From NCBI RefSeq assembly GCF_014646355.1, contig NZ_BMNH01000013.1, positions 141,470 through 205,469 on the forward strand: a stretch of 64,000 nucleotides of DNA. The letters run 5' to 3'. The notes beneath the pieces were generated by a model, which was not told the origin of the DNA, did not search any database, and worked only from the letters and a program-made list of their open reading frames with translations. This document shows positions 1 through 8,622 of the stretch, piece by piece. Numbering within the stretch: position 1 is the first letter of the stretch; every line of letters starts with the position of its first letter. Both the position numbers and the translations under genes were made by a program. Source of the DNA: Nonomuraea cavernae (GTDB lineage: Bacteria; Actinomycetota; Actinomycetes; Streptosporangiales; Streptosporangiaceae).

Positions 1-144
1 GCCGCCCCGAGCGCGCCAGCGGCGCTCGCTCAGCCAGACGCCGAAGACGATTCCGACGATGAAGCACAACGCGTAGGCCCGGATCGGGATGAATCCGAGA
101 TGCCAGACCCCCACGGAAGGGCTGGGAATCAACGCGAGGGGCAT
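1..144 (-). CDS. lgt: Prolipoprotein diacylglyceryl transferase, N-terminal fragment (cut by window edge)
   Basis: The first 48 codons of a minus-strand gene are present; the rest lies outside the window. The translation begins MPLALIPSPSVGVWHLG and continues with IPIRAYALCFIVGIVFGVW, which is the typical opening of actinobacterial Lgt: a short IPSP leader, then the first membrane helix with the RAYAL signature. Lgt moves diacylglycerol from phosphatidylglycerol to the lipobox cysteine of prolipoproteins at the membrane, so it would serve lipoproteins such as the two binding proteins in this window. The conserved catalytic arginine and HGGL-type region are not visible here because they lie further downstream. 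Confidence 0.85.
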   Translation of the reverse strand, partial: MPLALIPSPSVGVWHLGFIPIRAYALCFIVGIVFGVWLSERRWRARGG

Positions 145-235
145 GGCGGCGACGCTAGTGGATCCGACCTCACTTGGCAGCGTCTGTGACCTGATCGTGC
201 GTGACGCGGCCCGCCGGGCGGCTGCGACCGTCCGC

Positions 236-901
236 TCAGATGTCGGTGACGCGGATGCCGGCGTGCGCCTTGTAGCGGCGGTTGATCGAGATGAGGTTGG
301 CCGTCAGCGCCTCGACCTGGGCGGCGTTGCGCAGCCGGCCACCGTAGACGCCCCGCACCCCGGGGATGACCGCCGCCAGCGCCTGCACCAGGTCGGTGGC
401 CTCCCGGTCCTCGCCGAGCACCAGCACGTCGAGGTCCACCTTGTCCACCGCGGGGTCCATCAGCACCACGGCGGACACGTGGTGGAACGCGGCCACCACC
501 CGGCTGTCCGGCAGCACGGCGGCGGCCTGCTGGGCGGCGCTGCCCTCCTCGACCGGCAGCGCGAAGGCGCCCTTCTTGTCGAAGCCGAGCGGGTTGACGC
601 AGTCGATGACGATCTTCCCGGCCAGTTCGGCGCGCAGCGACTCCAGCAGGGCCTTGTGCCCGTCGTACGGCACCGCCACGATCACGACGTCCGCCTCGGT
701 GGCGACCACCGCGTTCTCCGCGCCGCGCGCGCCGTGCCCGATCGAGTCGGCCGCCTCCTGCGCCCGCCCGGCGCTGCGCGATCCGATCAGCACCGGATGC
801 CTCGCCAGCGCGAACCGCCGCGCCAGCCCCTTCCCCTGGTCGCCGGTGCCGCCGAGGATGCCGATGGAAAGTCCGCTCACGTCAGTCATAGGCGGCATCA
901 T
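236..901 (-). CDS. npdG: F420H2:NADP oxidoreductase (NADPH-dependent F420 reductase)
   Basis: 221 residues, matching the usual 210-230 of the family. The N-terminal Rossmann motif GGTGDQGKG and the following IGSR segment (NADP phosphate binding) are characteristic of Fno/NpdG, which exchanges hydride between NADP(H) and coenzyme F420. Start: ATG at 901 is preceded by GAGGGGGG about five bases upstream; an internal ATG at 889 (MTDVSG) would also leave the whole fold intact. The cytosolic enzyme supplies F420H2 to F420-dependent reductases, a cofactor common in actinomycetes. It is monocistronic here, between lgt and a divergent conserved hypothetical gene. Confidence 0.88.
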   Translation of the reverse strand: MMPPMTDVSGLSIGILGGTGDQGKGLARRFALARHPVLIGSRSAGRAQEAADSIGHGARGAENAVVATEADVVIVAVPYDGHKALLESLRAELAGKIVIDCVNPLGFDKKGAFALPVEEGSAAQQAAAVLPDSRVVAAFHHVSAVVLMDPAVDKVDLDVLVLGEDREATDLVQALAAVIPGVRGVYGGRLRNAAQVEALTANLISINRRYKAHAGIRVTDI

Positions 902-1114
902 GCCATCCCCCCTCAAAGCCACCCTCGGGCCACCCCCACCTGACTCCCCTGCTCGGGCAGGGTGCGCCGGATCCGGCGGGCCCCCTCGACGACGCCCGTG
1001 ACGTGGTCCGGCGCCGGGAGCGACGTCCAGCGGGTGGTGACACCGGCGCGGCACGAGCCGCCGGACGTCGCCAACCGGTCGGCGCGGCCGGGGCCCGTCG
1101 TGCACGATGGTCTG

Positions 1115-1693
1115 ATGGACCCTGCATCGGTGGCCCTGCTCCGAGACCTTCTCGCCGAGACGGGCTGGATCGAGCGCACCCGGGAGTTCGGCCTGGCACT
1201 GCGGGCCACGCGATCACCGGGCGGCCTGCTGCTCGTGGGCACGCCCGACGAGGAGCCCTGGCACCTGACCGCCCATCTCGACGACGAGGCGAGGCTGTCG
1301 GGCCTGACGCAGCTCACTCCCACGCTCGTGCGCTGGGCTCCGCCCGCCGACGCGCCTGCCCACCTGCGGATCGGGCTCGACCGCATCCACCGGGCCGGGC
1401 GGGGCGAGACGCTGTTCGTGGTGACCGAGCGCCAGGCTCCGGTGCCGCTGCTCGAACGCGTCGACGACGCCCGCCGTACGGGGGCCACCATCCTGGCGCT
1501 AGAGGGCGCCGACGGCGAGCTGGCCGGGCTGGCCCACGACGCGATCGCCGTGCCGGCGCGCGGGCCCGTCACCTTCGACGGCGCCCAGCACCTGGTCAGC
1601 GCCGCCGCCGGTGAGCAGCCCCGGCGTCCCGGCCTGCGTGAGCGACTGGCCCGCCTGCTGGAGAAGGTCAGCGGTCCGCACGTCAACGACTGA
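1115..1693 (+). CDS. Conserved hypothetical actinobacterial protein
   Basis: 192 residues with no named domain that I recognise. The middle (GATILALEG...LAGLAHDAIAVPA) resembles the second half of SIS-type phosphosugar-binding folds, where a predicted strand is followed by a short helix and a 'dxxIxVP' strand, but the N-terminal sugar-binding motifs are not evident. No signal peptide or membrane segment is present, so it should be cytosolic. I chose ATG at 1115 (MDPASVALLRDLL) because upstream in-frame sequence is Arg/Pro-rich and looks non-coding. It is divergent from npdG and convergent with a LysR gene. The function is unknown. Confidence 0.6.
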   Translation: MDPASVALLRDLLAETGWIERTREFGLALRATRSPGGLLLVGTPDEEPWHLTAHLDDEARLSGLTQLTPTLVRWAPPADAPAHLRIGLDRIHRAGRGETLFVVTERQAPVPLLERVDDARRTGATILALEGADGELAGLAHDAIAVPARGPVTFDGAQHLVSAAAGEQPRRPGLRERLARLLEKVSGPHVND

Positions 1694-1707
1694 CCCCGGC
1701 GACGAGG

Positions 1708-2649
1708 TCAGAGCGGCTGGAGGTGGCCGACCAGGGTGGCGTCGAGGGCCGCCGTGGCGTCCTCGATCGCGCTGATCACGACCGCCTGCACGGGGTCGGG
1801 CTGCCCCGACCGGGTGCGGCTGATCCGCGTGACGGCGTCCAGCCGCCGTGACCCCACGTCGCGCAGATCGCTGACCCGCACCTCACCCTCGGGCACGTCG
1901 AGCAGGGCCAGCGCGGGCACGATCGCCACCCCGTGCCCGGCCGCCACCAGCGCCAGCGTGGGCCCGAAGTCCGTGATGACGTGCACCTTGCGCGGCTCGA
2001 AGCCGTGCAGCCCGGCCAGGCGGTCCAGCGCCTGCCCGCTCGCCTGGCCGGGCTCGCCGGCCACCCACGGCACCTCCGCCAGGTCGGCGACCGAACGGGG
2101 CGGGTCGGGCCAGTCCGGAGGCATCACGATGCGGTACTCGTCGACGTAGAAGGCGTGGGTGGCCAGCGACGGCTGGGCGAGCACGGGCAGGCTCATGTCC
2201 TGCTCGGTGATCAGCACGTCGACGGCGCCGAGTCTCAGCTCCTGCAGCGCGGGCGGACCGTACACCTCGTGGATGATCGGGACGATCTGGGGATGGCGGG
2301 CGGCCAGGTCACGCATGGCCGGCACCAGCATGTGCTTGATCACCGTGGGGAAGGCGGCGATCCGCACCGGGCCCGCCAGCCGTTCAGTGAAGCGGGTGAG
2401 CTCGCGACGCGCCTCGGCCAGCTCGTCCTCGACCCGTTCGGCGTAGCCGGCGAGCACCCGGCCGGCCGGGGTGAGGGAGACGCGGCGCTGGGAGCGGTCG
2501 ATGAGCGCCAGCCCGACCTCGCGCTCAAGCTGGGCGAGCTGCTGCGAGACGGCCGAGGGGGTCAGGTAGAGGGCTTCGGCGGCCCGCATCACTCCGCCTC
2601 GGCGGGCGACCTCGTGCAGCACCCGTAATCGCCGGGGGTCGATCTCCAT
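1708..2649 (-). CDS. LysR-family transcriptional regulator
   Basis: 313 residues, the classical LysR length. The N-terminal 60 residues form the winged helix (RRLRVLHEVARRGG...TPSAVSQQLAQLE), followed by a periplasmic-binding-protein-like effector domain (about 90-300). It is divergent from a small membrane protein gene whose start lies 65 bases away; by the usual LysR layout it could control that neighbour and itself. The shared intergenic stretch is AT-rich for this genome (CATGCAGATTTCTTTAATTG), as expected for a promoter. Nothing in the sequence identifies the effector. Confidence 0.88.
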   Translation of the reverse strand: MEIDPRRLRVLHEVARRGGVMRAAEALYLTPSAVSQQLAQLEREVGLALIDRSQRRVSLTPAGRVLAGYAERVEDELAEARRELTRFTERLAGPVRIAAFPTVIKHMLVPAMRDLAARHPQIVPIIHEVYGPPALQELRLGAVDVLITEQDMSLPVLAQPSLATHAFYVDEYRIVMPPDWPDPPRSVADLAEVPWVAGEPGQASGQALDRLAGLHGFEPRKVHVITDFGPTLALVAAGHGVAIVPALALLDVPEGEVRVSDLRDVGSRRLDAVTRISRTRSGQPDPVQAVVISAIEDATAALDATLVGHLQPL

Positions 2650-2713
2650 GCAGGAGAGCTTACGCCCTCATGCAGATTTCTTTAATTGCGCTTCAGATCA
2701 TCCGGTTCGGACA

Positions 2714-2974
2714 ATGGCCCTCATGGATCTTCTCCTCGACGCTCTCGGCTGGCTCGGCGCGGGCCTGCTCGTGCTCGGCTACGGCCTCATCTCGACCTCG
2801 CGGCTGTCCGGAGACAGCGTGGCCTACCAGGTCATCAACGTGGTCGGCTCGATCACCCTGATGGTCAACAGCGCCTACAACGACGCCTGGCCGTCGGCCG
2901 GTCTCAACCTGGTGTGGGCCGCGATCGGCGTGGTCGCCCTGGTCAAGCTCGTCCGGATCACCACCGCCCGGTGA
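2714..2974 (+). CDS. Small integral membrane protein, CBU_0592-like
   Basis: 86 residues (83 if ATG at 2723 is used). Three hydrophobic helices are evident: LLLDALGWLGAGLLVLGYGL, VAYQVINVVGSITLMV and LVWAAIGVVALVKLV. The pattern of a first helix ending in LGYG, a short loop with 'S..L', and a second helix starting YQ(V/L)xNxxGS matches the CBU_0592 family of small bacterial membrane proteins of unknown role. There is no good Shine-Dalgarno before either ATG, so the exact start is uncertain. It is divergent from the LysR gene, which may regulate it. Confidence 0.65.
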   Translation: MALMDLLLDALGWLGAGLLVLGYGLISTSRLSGDSVAYQVINVVGSITLMVNSAYNDAWPSAGLNLVWAAIGVVALVKLVRITTAR

Positions 2975-2999
2975 TCGCCGAGCCGGCCGGGATCGGAGG

Positions 3000-3185
3000 T
3001 CAGTCGTCGTCCTGGTCGGCCTCATCCCATGCCTTGTTGCGGTCGGCGGCGCGCTGCAGCGCGCCGGCGGCCTCCTGTTCGCTCGCGTAGGGACCCATCC
3101 GGTCCTTGTTGGGGCAGCCCTTTTCGGGCTCGACCCGCATGTGCTTGAGACAGAACCACCACTGGCCATCGCTCACGAGGCTCAT
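3000..3185 (-). CDS. Small conserved actinobacterial protein with CLKH/CPNKDRMGPY motif
   Basis: 61 residues: an N-terminal WWFCLKHMRVE segment, a CPNKDRMGPY motif, then an acidic/alanine-rich helix (ASEQEAAGALQRAADRN). Small proteins of this pattern are widespread beside map in high-GC actinomycetes. The two cysteines and the histidine might bind a metal, but the spacing is not a classical zinc finger. The second half resembles a short SPOR-like helix. It is divergent from map with only 23 bases between starts, so promoters must overlap. Function unknown. Confidence 0.7.
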   Translation of the reverse strand: MSLVSDGQWWFCLKHMRVEPEKGCPNKDRMGPYASEQEAAGALQRAADRNKAWDEADQDDD

Positions 3186-3208
3186 TCTGCCCCGTAGACT
3201 CGTGTTTC

Positions 3209-4057
3209 ATGACGACACTGCTCCAGCCAGGGCGAGTTTCGCCCATCCGGAAGGTTCCCGCCCACATCGAGCGGCCGGAGTACGTCGGCAAGAAGCGCCC
3301 CAAGACCGGCGAGTCCGACGTCAAGACCCCGGAGACGATCGAGCGGATGCGCGTGGCGGGCCGGATCGCCGCGCAGGCCCTCGAAGAGGTGGGCAAGCAC
3401 GTCCAGCCGGGTGTCACCACCGACGAGCTCGACCGCGTCGGCCACGAGTTCCTCATCGGCCACGGCGCCTACCCGAGCACGCTCGGCTACAAGGGCTATC
3501 CCAAGTCCCTGTGCACCTCGATCAACGAGGTGATCTGCCACGGCATCCCCGACGACACCGTGCTGCGCGAGGGCGACATCGTCAACGTCGACATCACCGC
3601 GTTCATCGGCGGCGTCCACGGCGACACCGACGCCACGTTCCTGGTGGGCGAGGTCGACGAGGAGTCGCGGCTGCTGGTCGAGCGCACCCGCGAGGCCATG
3701 ATGCGGGCGATCAAGGCGGTGGCGCCGGGCCGGCAGCTCAACGTGGTGGGGCGGGTCATCGAGGCCTACGCCAAGAGATTCGGCTATGGAGTGGTGCGCG
3801 ACTTCACCGGTCACGGCATCGGCACGACGTTCCACTCCGGTCTGATGGTGCCCCACTACGACGACCCGTCGCTGCGGGTGGAGCTGGTGCCGGGCATGAC
3901 CTTCACCATCGAGCCGATGCTGACGCTGGGCACGATCGACTACGACATCTGGCCCGACAAGTGGACCGCGGTGACCAGGGACCGCAAGCGCACGGCGCAG
4001 TTCGAGCACACGATCATGGTGACCGAGACCGGCAGCGAGATCCTCACCTTGCCTTAG
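3209..4057 (+). CDS. map: Type I methionine aminopeptidase
   Basis: 282 residues, the length of the actinobacterial MetAP-Ic form with an extra N-terminal tail of about 40 residues that includes a proline-rich SH3-binding-like stretch. The five metal ligands are visible in order: Asp in NVDITA, Asp in GDTDATF, His in TGHGIG, Glu in TIEPM and Glu in QFEHTI; the substrate-binding His is in ICHGIP. The cytosolic enzyme removes initiator methionine from nascent proteins. The gene stands alone; its last 14 bases overlap the convergent ATPase-domain gene. Confidence 0.93.
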   Translation: MTTLLQPGRVSPIRKVPAHIERPEYVGKKRPKTGESDVKTPETIERMRVAGRIAAQALEEVGKHVQPGVTTDELDRVGHEFLIGHGAYPSTLGYKGYPKSLCTSINEVICHGIPDDTVLREGDIVNVDITAFIGGVHGDTDATFLVGEVDEESRLLVERTREAMMRAIKAVAPGRQLNVVGRVIEAYAKRFGYGVVRDFTGHGIGTTFHSGLMVPHYDDPSLRVELVPGMTFTIEPMLTLGTIDYDIWPDKWTAVTRDRKRTAQFEHTIMVTETGSEILTLP

Positions 4058-4484
4058 GCACCGCGCCGGTGACCGTGGTGCCCTCACCCGGCACACTGTT
4101 GACCGACAGGTTGCCGCCGACGTCGGTGAAGGCGGCCCGCATCCGCGCGATGCCCCGCCCCCCGGCCCTGCCCGGGTCGAACCCGGCGCCGTGATCGCTC
4201 ACCGTCATGCGCAGGCCGCTACCGCCGATGGTCACCGCGATCGACACCACCTCGGCGCCGCTGTGCGCCTCGACGTTGGCCAGCGCCTCGCGGATGGCGG
4301 TCAGCACCGCCTGCGCGATGCGCGACGGCACGTCGGTGGCGGGCAGCGCCCACCTCTCCACACGGATGCCGGTGCGCTCGGACCACTCCGTCACATCGCA
4401 TTCGAGCGCCTCGGCCAGGCTTCGTCCCCCACGCATGCGTGTCTCTTTGGACAACTCAACTCGCCTTCCTGAGCACCCGAGCAT
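4044..4484 (-). CDS. Stand-alone histidine-kinase-type ATPase domain protein
   Basis: 146 residues. The C-terminal 90 residues carry the GHKL ATPase pattern of NarL-type sensor kinases: N-box AIREALANVEAHSGA, G1 box DHGAGFDPG and a GGRGIARMRAAF lid followed by VPGEGTTVTGAVP. There is no sensor, membrane or phospho-acceptor histidine domain, so it is either a remnant of a HPK7-type sensor kinase or a free ATPase module. Note that the canonical N-box asparagine is present but the next residues (VEAHSGA) are slightly divergent from NVxKHA. GTG/ATG choice: 4484 has a G-rich sequence seven bases upstream; 4436 (MRGGRSL) is an alternative. Confidence 0.6.
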   Translation of the reverse strand: MLGCSGRRVELSKETRMRGGRSLAEALECDVTEWSERTGIRVERWALPATDVPSRIAQAVLTAIREALANVEAHSGAEVVSIAVTIGGSGLRMTVSDHGAGFDPGRAGGRGIARMRAAFTDVGGNLSVNSVPGEGTTVTGAVPKAR

Positions 4485-4639
4485 CGCCGGCCCCCCGCAG
4501 CCCGCGTTTCCGCGCGGCGCGCGATCCCCCGGTGAACTGCGCGTCCAGCTGTGGAAGTGATGCCCGTCTCCCCTTCAGGCAAGGCTACCCGGCTGCTCGG
4601 AGCCGTGTTGCCTCCGGTTATGTGGCCCTTGCCATCCGG

Positions 4640-6616
4640 TTACTCGCCCTTGTCGGCACGGTTGAGGCGGGCGAGGTAGGCGTTGTAGGAGTCGAGCTCG
4701 GGGTCACCCGCGCCGCTGCGGTCGGCCCGCCGGTCGGCCCGGCGGGCCTGTCGGTCCTCGTCCTTGTACCACTGGACGGCGATGGTCAGCAGCACGATGA
4801 GCGTCGGTATCTCACCGAACCCCCAGGCGATCGCCCCGCCGTTCTGCTGCTCCTGGAGCAGCGACTCTCCCCAGGTGCGGCCCAGTTGTTCGTACCAGCC
4901 GGACGCGATCAGGGTGCCCGTCATCATCAGCGCCACCCCGAAGAACGCGTGGAACGGCATGGTCACGAACAGCGTCAGGAGCTTGCCGACGTACGGCAGG
5001 CGGTGCGGCGCCGGGTCGACCCCGATGATGACCCAGAAGAACAGCGACCCGCTGATCAGGAAGTGCAGGGTCATCCAGATGTGCCCGAGGTGCTCCTCCA
5101 TGGCCGAGGCGAACAACGGCGTGAAGTAGAGCGCGTAGGTCGAGACGATGAAGAGGGCGGTGGCGATGGCCGGATGGGCGAGGACCCGGACGACCCGGCT
5201 GTGCAGGATGGTCGTCAGCCACTCGCGCGGCCCGCGGTCGCCCCGCCTGACGGCCGGCCGGATCGCGCGCAGGGCGAGCGTGACGGGCCCGCCGAGCACC
5301 AGGAAGATCGGCACGATCATGGACAGCGTCATGTGCTCGATCATGTGCACGTCGAACATGACCTTGGCGTAGCGGGCCAGGCCGCTCTGGGTGGCGAAGA
5401 CCAGGATCGCCACACCGGCGAACCACGACACGGTGCGTCCCCACGGCCAGGAGTCGCCACGCCTGAGCAGCCTGACCACCCCGGCGCCGTACAGGCCGGC
5501 CAGCGCGGCGGCGACCAGCGCGAAGAACAGGTCGAGCCACCAGAGCGAGAGGACGTTGCCCACCGTGATCGGCGGCGGCATCGGGAAGCCGAGCAGGTCG
5601 AAGGCGCGGTCGGCGGGCAGGATGACCGGCGGCGGCGCGGTGCGCGAGAGCGCGACGGCCAGGCCCATGGTGGCGAGCATGAGCAGCGTCTCGCCGCCCG
5701 CCAGCCGGGTGAACGCGTGGGGCCGCCCCTCGCCGAGGCTCACCAGCGTGCGCTGCCGGTGCCACCAGCCCACGTAGCCGAGCAGCACGAACGCGACGAT
5801 CTTCGCCACGACCAGCAGGCCGTAGGACGACGTCCAGAGGTCGGAGACGTTGGCCAGCCGCGCGATGACGCTGAACACGCCGGACAGGCCGACGCCGACG
5901 TAGCACCACAGGGCGAGCCTGGAGAACCTGGCGGCGGCGATGTCGAGCCGAGGCAGGCCGCGCACGGCGTGCAGCGCGACGACGACGAGCCCGCCCACCC
6001 ACAGGGCGAGCGAGAGCAGGTGCAGCGACAGGCCGGAGACGGCCAGGTCGTGGTTGGGCGAGGAGGCGGAGTGGCCGGTGAGCGCCGGCGGCAGCAGCGT
6101 CACCAGCGCCAGCACCAGCAGGGCGGCCGACGCCCCCGCGGTGATGGCCCCGCGCGAGAACAGCGCGATCGCCATCGCGAACAGCACCACGAGCGTGAGC
6201 GCGATGCCCTGGCTGGTCTGGGTGGCGTAGCTGGTCAGGTAGTTGCCGGTGAGCACCTGGGTGACCGGCCGGCCCCACGAGTCGGCCACGCCGAACAGCA
6301 GCGTGAGGAAGGCCGCGGCGCCCCAGGCCACCGCGGTCCACGAGGCGGCCTGCACGTCGCGCAGCGCGTCGCGGCCGAGCACGCCCTTGTCGTTGGGCAG
6401 CAGCATGGTGGCCGTCAGCAGCAGGCCGACGGTGAGGACGCCCGCCACGTCCATGGCGAGCTTGGACAGCGGCAGCCCCCACCGGGTGATCACGCCGGCG
6501 TCGGGCAGCCCGGCGATGATCCGGGGGAAGGCCGCGCCTCCCACGATCATGGCGATCACCAGTCCGGCGACGGACGCGGCGGACGCGACGACCGCCAGAC
6601 GCGCGGCCCTCGTCAC
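4640..6616 (-). CDS. CopD/CtaG fusion: copper import and cytochrome c oxidase assembly membrane protein
   Basis: 658 residues with many hydrophobic helices. The N-terminal half (to about 330) matches CopD (copper resistance D, seven or eight helices with SGHSASSPNHDLAV and LSLHLLSLALWVGGLVV histidines). The C-terminal half matches the CtaG/caa3 assembly family (MFDVHMIEHMTLSMIVPIFLVLGGP, and the LHFLISGSLFFWVIIGVDP segment). This fusion is common in actinomycetes and is thought to pass copper across the membrane for cuproenzyme maturation. Its ATG overlaps the stop of copC by four bases (ATGA), indicating translational coupling in a two-gene operon. Confidence 0.85.
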   Translation of the reverse strand: MTRAARLAVVASAASVAGLVIAMIVGGAAFPRIIAGLPDAGVITRWGLPLSKLAMDVAGVLTVGLLLTATMLLPNDKGVLGRDALRDVQAASWTAVAWGAAAFLTLLFGVADSWGRPVTQVLTGNYLTSYATQTSQGIALTLVVLFAMAIALFSRGAITAGASAALLVLALVTLLPPALTGHSASSPNHDLAVSGLSLHLLSLALWVGGLVVVALHAVRGLPRLDIAAARFSRLALWCYVGVGLSGVFSVIARLANVSDLWTSSYGLLVVAKIVAFVLLGYVGWWHRQRTLVSLGEGRPHAFTRLAGGETLLMLATMGLAVALSRTAPPPVILPADRAFDLLGFPMPPPITVGNVLSLWWLDLFFALVAAALAGLYGAGVVRLLRRGDSWPWGRTVSWFAGVAILVFATQSGLARYAKVMFDVHMIEHMTLSMIVPIFLVLGGPVTLALRAIRPAVRRGDRGPREWLTTILHSRVVRVLAHPAIATALFIVSTYALYFTPLFASAMEEHLGHIWMTLHFLISGSLFFWVIIGVDPAPHRLPYVGKLLTLFVTMPFHAFFGVALMMTGTLIASGWYEQLGRTWGESLLQEQQNGGAIAWGFGEIPTLIVLLTIAVQWYKDEDRQARRADRRADRSGAGDPELDSYNAYLARLNRADKGE

Positions 6617-7236
6617 GGCTTCTTCTTGCGCATGCTGAGCAGGAACCCGACCCCGATGCCGGCCAGCGCCCCGACGACGACGAGCAGCCAGACGGGGAAC
6701 GCGACCGAGGATTCCTCCTGGGACGCCGCCTGCGTGGCGTCCGGCTGCGACACCTGTCCTGCCGTCTGCTCGGCGGTGGGGGCGGCGGTGGGCTCGGCCG
6801 CGGATCCGGCGGTCGGCTCAGCCGACGCGGACGGCGCCGCGGACGGCTCGGCGGTCGGCTCGGCGGTCGGCGGCGCGCCCTTGACGGTGAACGGGATCTC
6901 GCCCTCCACCGGGTGACCGTCGGAGGAGACGACGCGGTAGGCGATCGTGTAGGCGCCGTCGGGCAGGGTGCCGCCGAGCCGCTGCGTCACCACCGGGCCG
7001 TCGGCCGTGGGGGCGCCGAGCTGGTGCTCGGCGCCGTCCGCGGCACGGACGATGACGAACGGCATGCGGACCTTCGCGGTGAACTCGAGCGTGACCTCGT
7101 CGATCTTCTTGACCGTCGCGCCCTTGGCCGGGTCGCTGCGCTTGAGCGCGTCGTGTGCCAGGGCGGGCACGGCGGCGCCGATCACGAGCAGGGCGGCGAG
7201 GATCGCGGTGAGGGACGTGAGCAGGGTTCTCTTCAT
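6613..7236 (-). CDS. copC: CopC-domain copper-binding protein, membrane anchored
   Basis: 207 residues. A signal peptide ends at PALA, exposing a histidine as residue 1 of the mature chain (HDALKRSDP), the classical Cu(II) N-terminal ligand of CopC; the second hallmark SSDGHPVEG is present near residue 107. The beta-sandwich is followed by a Pro/Thr/Ala/Glu-rich linker (PTAEPTAEPSAAPS...) and a C-terminal membrane helix with a KKK stop-transfer, so the copper domain is displayed outside the membrane. It is the first gene of the copC-copD/ctaG operon and probably hands copper to the downstream membrane protein. Confidence 0.9.
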   Translation of the reverse strand: MKRTLLTSLTAILAALLVIGAAVPALAHDALKRSDPAKGATVKKIDEVTLEFTAKVRMPFVIVRAADGAEHQLGAPTADGPVVTQRLGGTLPDGAYTIAYRVVSSDGHPVEGEIPFTVKGAPPTAEPTAEPSAAPSASAEPTAGSAAEPTAAPTAEQTAGQVSQPDATQAASQEESSVAFPVWLLVVVGALAGIGVGFLLSMRKKKP

Positions 7237-7280
7237 GGCATCCCCAGGCTACCGACGCCGCCCCACGGTCCGGGACTCAG

Positions 7281-8564
7281 TCACAGACCGGCGCAGGCCA
7301 GGGCCCGCTGGTATCCCTCCACCGCGCCGTGGGTGTCGCCCAGCTGCTCCATCGTCTCGGCCGCGGCGTACCAGGTGCCGGCCGCGCGGCGGGAGTCGGG
7401 CAGCGGCGTGAGCCACTCACGCACCGCGGCCAGCTCGCGCTCGGCGGAGGCGAGGTCGCCGAGGCCGCCGTGGGCGCGGCTCAGCAGCAGGTGGGCCTCG
7501 GCCTCCAGGGCGCGGGCGGTGGTCGGCAGCAGCTCCTGCCCGGCGCGGCCGTGGGCGATCGCCCGCTCGAGGTTGCCCGCCATGATCTCGATGCGGGCGA
7601 GCTCGACCTGGGTGTTGGCCCGGTCGAGGGTGCTCGCCGACGTCTGCGCCAGCTCCTGCTCGGTGCGCAGCAGCACGGTGCGGACCTCGTCGACGGAGTC
7701 GGGGCGGACCCGGAGCTTCAGGGTGGCGTACGCCACACGGGTGCGGGCGAGACTGCGCGGCTGGCCGTTCTCCGACTGGATGGCCAGTGCGCGCTCGGCG
7801 AAGCTCAGCGACTCCTCACCGTGGCCGGTGCTCTCGGCCACGACGGCGGCGTTCCAGCAGGCCGCGACGATCGAGCGGGGGGTGTTGAGCATCTCCGCCG
7901 CGTTGAGCAGCTCGGCGGCGAACTGGCGGGCGCGCAGCAGGTCGCCGCTGTGCAGGTAGGCGATGAGCAGGGTCGCGCCGAGCTCCATCAGCCCGTCGGA
8001 CCAGGCCGGCCGCGACGAACCGCCGAGGATCGCCTCGCCGACCTTGACCGCCTCGCTCAGCCGGTCGCTCTGCCGGTAGACGCGGCACAGGGCGATCGCG
8101 ACGTCGATGTGGCGCTCCGCGCCGAGCTCCTCGGCCCGCAGCCTGTTGAGGACGTCGATCGCCTCGTCGAGCTCGCCGCAGGCCTCCATGGCCAGCGCCA
8201 GGCCGAATTCGGTGTCTTGACGGAGCGACGTGAGACCTGTCAGGTTGTTGTTCGCCAGCAGCTCACCGAAGCGGGTGCGGGCCTCCCGCACCTCACCGTT
8301 CTCGAGGGCGAGCCTCGCGTAACCGAGCGCGAGCTCGATGTCCTCCAGCTGCTCGGCGGTGACTCCGTTGAGGAGATAGGAGAGCGAACAGTCGAGCTTC
8401 TGAGCCAGCAACTCCAGGACGGCCGGAGTCGGGGTACGCTTGCCACTCTCGATCAAGGAGACGTAGCTGTCCGACAACTCTGGGTGTGCGAGCTGCGCCT
8501 GCGACAGCCCGCGCTGCCGCCTCACTGTCTTGATGCGGAGTCCGACCAGGTCAGATGTAGTCAC
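7281..8564 (-). CDS. XRE-type regulator with TPR sensor domain (RRNPP-like architecture)
   Basis: 427 residues. Residues 1-65 are an XRE helix-turn-helix (GLRIKTVRRQRGLSQAQLA ... SYVSLIESGKRTP). The remaining 360 residues are all-helical TPR-like repeats (for example LALGYARLALENGEVREARTR, ALAMEACGELDEAIDVLNRL, AHLLLSRAHGGLGDLASAERE). This is the domain plan of peptide-sensing RRNPP proteins of Firmicutes (PlcR, NprR, Rgg, PrgX), in which the TPR groove binds a short pheromone. The start is GTG at 8564, with GGGAG eight bases upstream. It is divergent from a 48-codon secreted peptide gene only 58 bases away, so a peptide-receptor pair is a reasonable hypothesis; the family also contains regulators with unknown ligands. 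Confidence 0.85.
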   Translation of the reverse strand: MTTSDLVGLRIKTVRRQRGLSQAQLAHPELSDSYVSLIESGKRTPTPAVLELLAQKLDCSLSYLLNGVTAEQLEDIELALGYARLALENGEVREARTRFGELLANNNLTGLTSLRQDTEFGLALAMEACGELDEAIDVLNRLRAEELGAERHIDVAIALCRVYRQSDRLSEAVKVGEAILGGSSRPAWSDGLMELGATLLIAYLHSGDLLRARQFAAELLNAAEMLNTPRSIVAACWNAAVVAESTGHGEESLSFAERALAIQSENGQPRSLARTRVAYATLKLRVRPDSVDEVRTVLLRTEQELAQTSASTLDRANTQVELARIEIMAGNLERAIAHGRAGQELLPTTARALEAEAHLLLSRAHGGLGDLASAERELAAVREWLTPLPDSRRAAGTWYAAAETMEQLGDTHGAVEGYQRALACAGL

Positions 8565-8622
8565 AGCTGCTACTCCCTGAGATGATTACGTCCGAACAAC
8601 ACATAGGCGAGGGAGAACCCCC

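Noticed and set aside
4439..6916. 825-residue open frame, plus strand
   Set aside because: Gly/Arg/Asp-rich shadow of the CopD/CtaG and CopC genes on the other strand; no domain.
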